Below, piece after piece: positions 16,387 to 23,187 of a DNA stretch of 23,855 nt; position 1 is the stretch's first letter; every line of letters begins with the position of its first letter. The DNA lies in contig CAYLNH010000096.1 in assembly GCA_964384625.1 (NCBI GenBank), forward strand, positions 1-23,855, read 5' to 3'. Made by a program: the position numbers and the translations under genes. This stretch comes from CAYLNH01 sp964384625. Its GTDB lineage: Bacteria > Verrucomicrobiota > Lentisphaeria > JABSQK01. The notes beneath the pieces are model-generated. The model was not told where the DNA came from. It worked only from the letters and a program-made list of their open reading frames with translations, and searched no databases.

Positions 16387-16776
16387 TTAGGGAAGGCAAA
16401 CTTCACAGGGGGATAGGCCTTTGGAGCTCTTGACGAATGACCTGTCAAATGTGAGCATCTCTGTGCAGTGCTGACTGTTGGCCAGATGAAGGGCATCAGC
16501 AAAATCCAAGCCGCTATTGTGCCATTGGATTGCCTGATGTGTGACAACTGGGTTCACCGTGTGCACATTCGGCAGACCAAATAGACCAGAGAAAGCCCTG
16601 CATACGTCTTCTGGAACGAAACCGTAGGTGTAGCGAAGAACCCATTCTGTTTCGAGTATGACCGTATCAGAGATAAAGAGTTCGTCGTTACTGAATAGCT
16701 TGTAGGCCTTCTTGAATTGTGTCGGATCATCTTTTGCCAGGAAACGAACAATGACGTTGGTGTCTGCAGACTTCAT
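16387..16776 (-). CDS. vapC: PIN-domain ribonuclease toxin (VapC-like)
   Basis: The 129-residue protein has the usual size and order of a VapC toxin, a Mg-dependent RNase that cleaves tRNA or rRNA. The conserved acidic residues are D5 (ADTNVIVRFL), E42 (VILETEWVLR), D91 and D94 (LDFADALHLA), and D111 (LTFDRSF). Its ATG overlaps the antitoxin stop as ATGA (16773-16776), the normal coupled arrangement. Base composition is visibly less GC-rich than the flanking genes, which suggests horizontal acquisition. All active-site positions are intact, so the toxin should be active when not bound by its antitoxin. Confidence 0.92.
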   Translation of the reverse strand: MKSADTNVIVRFLAKDDPTQFKKAYKLFSNDELFISDTVILETEWVLRYTYGFVPEDVCRAFSGLFGLPNVHTVNPVVTHQAIQWHNSGLDFADALHLANSQHCTEMLTFDRSFVKSSKGLSPCEVCLP

Positions 16777-17027
16777 CCAAAACGCTCCTTCACACCCTTG
16801 GCGATTCCTGCTTCCATATCTTCCAGGGTCTTTGGCTTGCCAGTGTACTTCAGGCAGCCTGCAACCGAATCGACAGAGGTCTCTTTGAAAGGAGTGGCAG
16901 GCTTGAGAATGATCCCATCACCGATATCGATGACAACCAGCTCTTGCCCCGGATCCCAGTGGTGAGAAGACCGGATTGGCTTTGGGATGATAACCTGTCC
17001 CTTGCTTGATAGCTTTGTCGTAGTCAT
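16773..17027 (-). CDS. vapB: AbrB-fold antitoxin (VapB-like)
   Basis: The 84-residue antitoxin has a SpoVT-AbrB swapped-hairpin DNA-binding domain at residues 3-44 (KLSSKGQVIIPKPIR...GDGIILKP) and a C-terminal tail (about 50-84) that would wrap the PIN toxin. I chose ATG 17027 because GGAG lies six bases upstream. An ATG at 17039 would leave a leader of only about eight bases from the predicted transcription start. It normally neutralises VapC and represses its own promoter through the toxin-antitoxin complex. The direct repeat overlapping the promoter fits this. Confidence 0.9.
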   Translation of the reverse strand: MTTTKLSSKGQVIIPKPIRSSHHWDPGQELVVIDIGDGIILKPATPFKETSVDSVAGCLKYTGKPKTLEDMEAGIAKGVKERFG

Positions 17028-17039
17028 ATCGATCTCCAT

Positions 17040-17082
17040 GTAAGACTAAAGTAAGAATAATGCCTGTGGCTGGGAATGTCAA
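17040..17082 (-). promoter_or_regulatory. Sigma70-type promoter and direct-repeat operator of vapBC
   Basis: Reading leftward, TTGACA (17077-17082) is a perfect -35, followed by a 17-base spacer and TATTCT (17054-17059) as -10. The start is expected near 17047, giving a leader of about 20 bases to ATG 17027. On the + strand GTAAGAC (17040-17046) and GTAAGAA (17051-17057) form a direct repeat with an 11-base period overlapping the -10 and the start site, as expected for autorepression by VapBC. Confidence 0.7.
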
Positions 17083-17158
17083 GTGGTCGAGCTGGAACGT
17101 ATTACAGCCCTGGCACACGAACACATACGAGAAGAAGAGGGAGCCCCAACAAGTGAAG

Positions 17159-17177
17159 GGACCAGGCTGACTGGTCC
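17159..17177 (-). terminator. Hairpin downstream of the leftward eight-cysteine gene
   Basis: GGACCAG (17159-17165) and CTGGTCC (17171-17177) form a perfect 7-base-pair stem with a five-base loop. It lies about 87 bases past the stop at 17264 and before the vapB promoter, so it could end the right-hand leftward transcript and insulate vapBC. No T-run is present, so intrinsic termination is doubtful. Confidence 0.3.
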
Positions 17178-17263
17178 TCCCGGAATTGTAGTACGGCCGC
17201 TTCCGGCCCAACGGCCCGGGAATACTTCAGAGATGTGGCTTATCATTCTTCACGCCGGCAGGT

Positions 17264-18724
17264 TCACAGCAACTCGTCCAGCCCCAGTTCGCGCAGGGCG
17301 AAGCTGATGTCGATGGTGACGTTGTCGTGTTTCGCCTGCCGGCTGATGCCGCCCAGATGCTCCTTCATCAGCGTCACCAGCCGCGGCCGCAGGTTCGGAT
17401 CAGCGGCGGCCTGGCGCGGAGTCATGTTGTCGAGCGCCGGTACGGCGTCGTCCAGGAACTTGCGGTAGTGTTCGGTGAACATCTGCTGCACCGCCTGTTG
17501 TTTCACCGCCGGCGGGATGTCGGTCGGCGCCGACGGCGACGGCTCATCCGCTTCGTTCTGCATGTCGGCGAGGTCTTTGCGCGTGCGGTTGACCTCTTCC
17601 AGGCGGGTGCCGAAGTACTCTTCCAGTTTGCTCTCAAGGAAAGCCAGTTTCTTCTGACCGACGACGACCAGATCCAGGCGTTCCGGCCACAACTTCACAT
17701 AACCCAGCGTGGCGATGGCTTCGCCGGTTTCCGGATCACGGCGGCTGGAGATGATGAATTCATCCTGAAAACCGGCCGAGCCGTCAGCCTGCAGCCAGGC
17801 GTACTCGCGGTAGCCTTCGCCGTCGTCCACATCGACCGGATCGAACTCCTCATGCATGTGAAGTCTGCCGACGGCTTCTTCGTGCGAACAGTTCAGTTTG
17901 TACTCTACGGTGTACAGCACTGGATCGAAGCGCCGGCGGATATTCTCCTGGCGCCGGCGATGGTATTCGGCGACAAGAGTATCCACCTCGCCGAAGTGGT
18001 GCTGCATATAGTCGACGACATCGCCGTCCGAGCCGGCGCGGCGCTGTAATTCGTCCATCAGGTTGCCGACGTCGTCCTGGTTGACGCCGCGCGCCACGCC
18101 CTGCATGCGGCAGTAGGCCGGCAGCTGCCGCATGGCAGCAACGAACACGGCAAAGGGGAAGGCCGCCTGGGCCAGTGCACGATCACACATGAGGATGGGC
18201 GGTGCTTCCGGCCGCAGCAGGTCCAGGCACTTGACCAGACGATCGTCGAGCACCTCCCGGACCTCGAGGATCACCGGCCGCGCTGCCGCTTCCGCCTCGG
18301 CGATGACAATCTTGTCGTTGGTCAGCCCGCGCCACTTCTGTTCGCGCCAGTGGTCGATGCCGCGCTTGCCGTTTTCGTCTCGATACACGCCCAGCAAATA
18401 ACGGATGGCGGCGGGCGCGGGACTGCGTTCCGGGGTGCCGTCCCATGTCGACAGCGGCGGATAGCCGAGTTCCCGTACTGTCGCCTCGAAGGTTTGTTTG
18501 CCGTAGTGGTCTACGATGAATTTCACGGCGTGGTCCGGCCAGTTGTACTCGATCTTGCAGTACTGGTCGTAATTCTGGATGGCGAACAGGTTGTGCTCGC
18601 AATCGGTCGGGCAGTTGATCTCGCGGTTGCGTTTGCTGCCGCAGCAGGCCGGGCAGATATCGCCGACTACCGGGCATTGCCGCCGGGCTCGGCTCTGACA
18701 CATTGAACATTTCGCTTTCGGCAT
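17264..18724 (-). CDS. Eight-cysteine zinc-module protein with conserved 'PAL..MTPR' C-terminal block
   Basis: The 486-residue protein starts at ATG 18724 behind AAGGA. A longer frame to 18766 runs into the upstream gene. The N-terminus has cysteines at 6, 9, 17, 24, 27, 28, 38 and 42, matching the module of the 189-residue protein at 11853. The middle (about 60-320) is helical and rich in charged residues, with no motif I recognise. Residues about 415-460 contain HYRKFLDDAVPALDNMTPRQ, similar to a C-terminal block often found on SEC-C-type and MbcA/ParS-like proteins, where it may mediate protein binding. It is the last gene of the right-hand leftward block, ten bases after the 138-residue gene. 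It is probably a cytoplasmic adaptor or nucleic-acid-binding protein. Confidence 0.78.
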   Translation of the reverse strand: MPKAKCSMCQSRARRQCPVVGDICPACCGSKRNREINCPTDCEHNLFAIQNYDQYCKIEYNWPDHAVKFIVDHYGKQTFEATVRELGYPPLSTWDGTPERSPAPAAIRYLLGVYRDENGKRGIDHWREQKWRGLTNDKIVIAEAEAAARPVILEVREVLDDRLVKCLDLLRPEAPPILMCDRALAQAAFPFAVFVAAMRQLPAYCRMQGVARGVNQDDVGNLMDELQRRAGSDGDVVDYMQHHFGEVDTLVAEYHRRRQENIRRRFDPVLYTVEYKLNCSHEEAVGRLHMHEEFDPVDVDDGEGYREYAWLQADGSAGFQDEFIISSRRDPETGEAIATLGYVKLWPERLDLVVVGQKKLAFLESKLEEYFGTRLEEVNRTRKDLADMQNEADEPSPSAPTDIPPAVKQQAVQQMFTEHYRKFLDDAVPALDNMTPRQAAADPNLRPRLVTLMKEHLGGISRQAKHDNVTIDISFALRELGLDELL

Positions 18725-18734
18725 CAGGATTTCC

Positions 18735-19151
18735 TTAGCCCGTCTCGGATTCAGCTGCCGAACCATTTAGGGCGATGGCGTTGGTGATGATTCGCTCCGT
18801 TGTTTCCCGGAGGTGTTCGCCGAAGAGGTCGTCCAGCTCTTTGAACATCGGCCACAGAGCCCGCTCGACAAACACGCCCGGCGCCCGCACCATCACGGTC
18901 GTTCGGTGTTGTCTCTTGCGGCGATAGGGTTTCAATTCATACCGCTTGAGCAGAGCGAGGAACAGCATGCACGACCAATTGTCTTCCAGAGAAAACTGGT
19001 GTTCACTCGCCGCCCCGGCCGTTTCAAGATTCCGCAGCCACCGAAGCAGGACTGGTAGTCCGGGTTTTCCCGGTTCCGGCATTTCCGGACCGCAGCACAT
19101 GGTTTCCAGAAATTCGAGCTTCCGCCGAAATTTCGCATCGAACTCCGTCAT
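18735..19151 (-). CDS. Conserved hypothetical protein, 138 residues
   Basis: The protein begins MTEFDAKFRRKLEFLETMCC and is predicted mostly helical. A segment PVLLRWLRNLE and a later LFLALLKRYELKPYRRKRQ precede HRTTVMVRAPGVFVERALW. The basic run and following strand-like segment could contact nucleic acid. I recall related uncharacterised proteins in Planctomycetes and relatives, but cannot name a family. It lies 149 bases after the SWIM gene and ten bases before the eight-cysteine gene, so it is co-transcribed at least with the latter. The 149-base gap upstream (19152-19300) holds only a weak 5-base-pair hairpin (19251-19264). Confidence 0.7.
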   Translation of the reverse strand: MTEFDAKFRRKLEFLETMCCGPEMPEPGKPGLPVLLRWLRNLETAGAASEHQFSLEDNWSCMLFLALLKRYELKPYRRKRQHRTTVMVRAPGVFVERALWPMFKELDDLFGEHLRETTERIITNAIALNGSAAESETG

Positions 19152-19300
19152 TTCGGGTTATCCTCTGTCTGTGGTTGAATTCAAAAGGTTGAAACGGACA
19201 GTAGCTGGATGAAGCGAACGATCAAGCAATGGTGTCGGGGAAGTGAGATGGGCAGACGACTGCCTCGATGGCTGCCCGCGCGAGATGTGATCAACGGGTA

Positions 19301-20494
19301 TCAGCGTTTCAGAATGTAAAGCCCGCGTTCGGAGCTGTGGACTTGGCCCTGAGCGCGCGCACGGGCAATTGCGTTGCGAATCTGGCTCTCCTTAAAGCTG
19401 GTGTCGGCGATCAAGTCGAACGCGGTGGCGCCGTCGGGAAAGCGTGCCAGCGCCGCCAGGACTTGTTCGAGCAGGGAGCCGGCTCTCTCCGCCTGTGTCT
19501 TCCGTGAACCGCGACGGCGGGCAGGTGCAGCGGAACGGCCAGATGTTTTCGGTGTTTTGCTGCCGGCTTTCTTTGTCTTCTTTTTCGATCTGCCCGATCG
19601 CGACCTTTTCGTTTTTCGTTTCTCTTCCGCTTTACCTGATTTCTCTCTTCTTGGTGCATCGGGCGGAGGGGAAGCAACGGGTGTCGGCAAAGCTGCGCCG
19701 ATGAACTCGCCACCTTCGTATTCGCCGCCGGCGTCAACCAGGTCCAGCCCGACCCCGTCCATATCAATGCCGAAAACATCCCCGAGATCCTCGTCTTTCA
19801 GAACCCTGTCACTGCCCGTTTTGGCACGCTCGGTCAAAGCTTTCGCGACTCCGTCCACCGCTTGCGAGACAAGCTCGGTCTGGTCGACCTGCCGCAAGGT
19901 GAAGAACAGCGAGGGGTCATCATCGAGGCGGGCGCCGACGCCGTAGAGCGCGGCTGCGACATGCTTGCACATCACCGCCCAGTCCGGACAGGAACAGCTC
20001 AACTCGATCTCTTCGGGGGCGGGGAATAATCCGCTGCCTTTGGCCGTGAACAACGACGCGAGGTCTTTGGGAAAACGACCGGCAATCAGGTCGCGGACGG
20101 ATTCCAGCTGCCCGGCGCAACCGGCGATCATGTGTTCCCAGGTTTCCGGTTTGAGCTTCGAAATGGCAATTGTGACTTCGTAGGGCTTGGCGCCGCTTCC
20201 CTGCACCAAGGCCTCGACGCAACCGGCCTGGATGTCCAGATGCAGGACGGAGCCGTGGCGCGCGTAGCTGCGACCGCGCGGCAACCGGTTGCTGAAGTCG
20301 GAATACCGTTCAAGATTGGCATTCCATTCCTTGCCCCACCAGCTCTTGGCAAGCGTGCGTCCCTGGATTACCACCGGTTTGATGTCTTGCTCCTTTGCGA
20401 GCTTTTTTGCCGCCTGCTCCGCTTTGCGGCGGCGCTCGGCAACCGGGACGTATGGCGGGTAATAGCTGTCGTAATCTCGATATCGTCGGCTCAT
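19301..20494 (-). CDS. SWIM zinc finger protein with basic linker and C-terminal helix-turn-helix-like domain
   Basis: The 397-residue protein matches the stand-alone SWIM proteins that are encoded beside SNF2 ATPases in many bacteria (as in the B. subtilis ywqA-ywqB pair). The N-terminal part (1-165) contains SWWGKEWNANLERYSDFSNR and LPRGRSYAR, typical of the family. The SWIM finger is C167-x-C169-x6-C176-x-H178. Residues about 280-340 form a Lys/Ser/Arg/Pro-rich linker like a histone H1 tail. Residues 340-397 look like a small winged helix (LLEQVLAALARFPDGATAFD...IRNAIARARAQGQVH). Its ATG lies one base past the SNF2 stop, so translation is coupled. It probably targets or tethers the SNF2 partner to DNA. 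Confidence 0.9.
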   Translation of the reverse strand: MSRRYRDYDSYYPPYVPVAERRRKAEQAAKKLAKEQDIKPVVIQGRTLAKSWWGKEWNANLERYSDFSNRLPRGRSYARHGSVLHLDIQAGCVEALVQGSGAKPYEVTIAISKLKPETWEHMIAGCAGQLESVRDLIAGRFPKDLASLFTAKGSGLFPAPEEIELSCSCPDWAVMCKHVAAALYGVGARLDDDPSLFFTLRQVDQTELVSQAVDGVAKALTERAKTGSDRVLKDEDLGDVFGIDMDGVGLDLVDAGGEYEGGEFIGAALPTPVASPPPDAPRREKSGKAEEKRKTKRSRSGRSKKKTKKAGSKTPKTSGRSAAPARRRGSRKTQAERAGSLLEQVLAALARFPDGATAFDLIADTSFKESQIRNAIARARAQGQVHSSERGLYILKR

Positions 20495-20495
20495 T

Positions 20496-23165
20496 TCAGG
20501 GAGACTCCGTTAATGACAAAGTAAACATCTCTTTCAGTTCGCGGTTATTCATTTCGGTGATCCGCTGTTCACCGGAAGCACCAACCACCTCGTCAGCCAA
20601 CTCGTTCTTGTGCGCAATCATCTGATCAATGCGTTCTTCAATGGTCCCTTTGGTGACGAACTTATGGACCAGCACATCCTTCTGTTGGCCAATGCGAAAG
20701 GCCCGATCCGTTGCTTGATTTTCGACGGCCGGGTTCCACCAGCGGTCGAAATGAACCACATGATTGGCCTTCGTCAGGTTGAGCCCGACACCGCCGGCCT
20801 TGATCGAGAGGATCATGAACGGAACGTAGTCGCGTCCCTGGAAACGGTCAACCATCTTTCGGCGTTTGCCGACGGCCACGGAGCCGTGCAGAACCAGACC
20901 GGGCCGGCCGAAGATGCCCTCCAGGTAGTCGTGCAGTGGTTGGGTCAATTCTTTAAACTGGGTGAAGACCAGCACGCGTTCGCGTTTGTCCGCGACGATT
21001 TCGCAGATTTCCCGCAAGCGCTGGAATTTACCGCTCTCGGCCGGGTCATAATCGTGTTGCCCGAGGTATTGATCGGGATGGTTGCAGAGCTGCTTGAATT
21101 TCATCAGTGAACCGAGTACCAGGCCGCGGCGCTGGATGCCGTCAAGCCTTTCAAGGGAGTCGAGAAGTTCGGCGGTAAGCCGGTTATACAGGACGACCTG
21201 TTTCTTGCTCAACTCGGCGTAGGCTTTCATTTCGACCTTGTCCGGCAGGTCGGCAATGATCCGGCGATCGGTCTTCAGTCGACGCAGGATATAAGGCATG
21301 ACAACACGGCGCAGCGGGGCATAGCCGTTGGGGCGATCCGCAATGCCCTTGCCGAACCGCTTGAATTCGGCGCGCGTACCCAGAAGTCCGGGGTTCAAAA
21401 AATCGAAGAGCGACCAGAGATCGCCAAGGCGGTTTTCGATGGGCGTGCCGGTAAGCGCGATGCGCATCTCGGCGGGCAGTTGTTTGACTGCGCGCGCCTG
21501 CCGAGTCGCCGGGTTCTTGACGGCCTGGGCTTCATCCAGAATCACCGTGGTCCAGTGGATCTCGCGCAGCCAATCGTAACGGTACGTCAGGGAGTACGTC
21601 GTGATGACCAGGTCCCAGTCTTTCCGCTCGGTTTTCTTGAGAGGCGACACCCGGCCGCCCTCCTGCAAACTGGGATGGGCGCCGTAAATACGCAGGCCCG
21701 GCAGAAAACGGGCGGCCTCCTGTCGCCAGTTGCCCAGCAGCGACGCCGGCACGACCAGCAGCGAAAGCGCTTGCGGCGTGTTCCGTTTGAGCACATCCAG
21801 AAAAGCCAGAACCTGAATCGTCTTGCCCAGACCCATGTCGTCGGCCAGGCATGCGCCGAATCCGAGCTGCTGCAGGAACCGTAGCCAACGTAGCCCCTCC
21901 TGCTGATACGGCCGCAGTTCCGCGCGAAAGTCCGGACCGGTGGCGACGGCGTCCAGCGTTTCCGGTTGACGCAAGCGCTGCAGGACCTCCTGCAGCCATT
22001 CGCCGTTGCTCACCTGCGGAATCACGTCGCCGTCGCCCAGAACGCTTTCGGGATTGATCTGCAGGCGAATGGCGTCCCGCAACGACAACCCGTCGGCGAG
22101 CAGTTCCCGCGCCTCTTCGTAGGCGGCGAGGGTCTGCCGAAGTTTTTCCGGATCGACGGGAACCCAACGGTTTTTGAGGAAGGCGAGGCCCTCGGTCTCC
22201 TGCAGCAGGCGGCGAATTTCTTCCGGCGAAATCGGGGCGCCGTCGACTTCCAACGCCGGCGCACAGGCTGTCATCGCCTCCAACCCAACGCGTGACGGCT
22301 GTTTGTCGCCCAACGAAATCTGCAGCGAGACGCTGGCGGTCTTGGCTTTCCACCAGTTGGGGATTCTACACAGCACGCCGGCGGTTTCGTAAAGCGGGAC
22401 CTCCTTCAGAAACTGGTAGGCCTCGTCTGCATTCCAGGCAAGCGGATGAAACAACTCGCCGCTGTCGATTAAGTCGGCGATGAGTTCGCTCTCCCGACCG
22501 GCGGCATAAACAGTCGACAGAAGCTCCAGCAACCGCTCCTGTTGTCCGGCGAATTCCTTCAGAGCGAACTTCAGTGGTACGTGGCGGGAGCGCCCGCCGG
22601 CAACGCGGGTGGAATAGGTCGCCATGAAGGCGAAGGGATGGGCGCCCTTACTGTTCTCAACCAGATGGAAATAGACGCGGCCGGCAAGATGAACGTCCGG
22701 ATTGAACGAGTGAATGAATTGCTCGACCGTACCGGAAAACTTCGCCAGTTCTACCGTGAACGCGGCAGTCAGCCGTTCCCACTCGCGGCGCAGCAGGGCA
22801 AGGTCGACATACTCCGCCCCAGGCATCAGAGGCATGGCATCGAGGCATACCAAAAGCTCCGCGTCGGTCATCGTCAGGGGCAACGCAGTCCGCTGTTCTT
22901 CAATATCCTCGATCCGGCGCAGTTTGGTTGCGAGTTCGGCAGCGAAATCGCGCCAGAACGCCAGCGAAAGCGAGAGCTGCACGCGGGCATCGCCGAAGGC
23001 CAGCTCCAGCAGCCAGGAATCGGGGTGATCCAGGTAGCGCCGCAAGACTCTGCGCTCCAGCCGGGTCTTGTCGGAACCGACGTCTTCGGAAGGCGCCCAC
23101 TCAAGGGTCACTTCGCGATCCGCGTCGATGGTCGCGACCAGTTCACGTTGTTCGTCGGGCGTCAT
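20496..23165 (-). CDS. SNF2-family DNA-dependent ATPase with DUF3670-type N-terminal region
   Basis: The 889-residue protein has a complete SNF2 motor in its C-terminal half: DDMGLGKT with K448, DEAQ with D544, LTGTPIENRLGDLWSLFDFL, IKAGGVGLNL, and DRWWNPAVENQATDRAFRIGQ-type motif VI. The region before it (about 250-390) carries the features of the SNF2-associated DUF3670 domain (LYETAGVLCRIPNWWK, GLEAM, then EGLAFLKNRWVPVD). There is no SWIM finger in this protein, unlike the ATPase at 8227. The next gene supplies one in trans. The start at 23165 has no strong ribosome site and lies 22 bases after the upstream gene. It should translocate on duplex DNA and remodel bound proteins. Confidence 0.93.
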   Translation of the reverse strand: MTPDEQRELVATIDADREVTLEWAPSEDVGSDKTRLERRVLRRYLDHPDSWLLELAFGDARVQLSLSLAFWRDFAAELATKLRRIEDIEEQRTALPLTMTDAELLVCLDAMPLMPGAEYVDLALLRREWERLTAAFTVELAKFSGTVEQFIHSFNPDVHLAGRVYFHLVENSKGAHPFAFMATYSTRVAGGRSRHVPLKFALKEFAGQQERLLELLSTVYAAGRESELIADLIDSGELFHPLAWNADEAYQFLKEVPLYETAGVLCRIPNWWKAKTASVSLQISLGDKQPSRVGLEAMTACAPALEVDGAPISPEEIRRLLQETEGLAFLKNRWVPVDPEKLRQTLAAYEEARELLADGLSLRDAIRLQINPESVLGDGDVIPQVSNGEWLQEVLQRLRQPETLDAVATGPDFRAELRPYQQEGLRWLRFLQQLGFGACLADDMGLGKTIQVLAFLDVLKRNTPQALSLLVVPASLLGNWRQEAARFLPGLRIYGAHPSLQEGGRVSPLKKTERKDWDLVITTYSLTYRYDWLREIHWTTVILDEAQAVKNPATRQARAVKQLPAEMRIALTGTPIENRLGDLWSLFDFLNPGLLGTRAEFKRFGKGIADRPNGYAPLRRVVMPYILRRLKTDRRIIADLPDKVEMKAYAELSKKQVVLYNRLTAELLDSLERLDGIQRRGLVLGSLMKFKQLCNHPDQYLGQHDYDPAESGKFQRLREICEIVADKRERVLVFTQFKELTQPLHDYLEGIFGRPGLVLHGSVAVGKRRKMVDRFQGRDYVPFMILSIKAGGVGLNLTKANHVVHFDRWWNPAVENQATDRAFRIGQQKDVLVHKFVTKGTIEERIDQMIAHKNELADEVVGASGEQRITEMNNRELKEMFTLSLTESP

Positions 23166-23187
23166 CGTTTATTTGCGCTGCCTTTGC

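Noticed and set aside
16308..16547. Small leftward frame next to vapC
   Set aside because: It overlaps vapC in another frame and the PIN motifs are clearly in the vapC frame.
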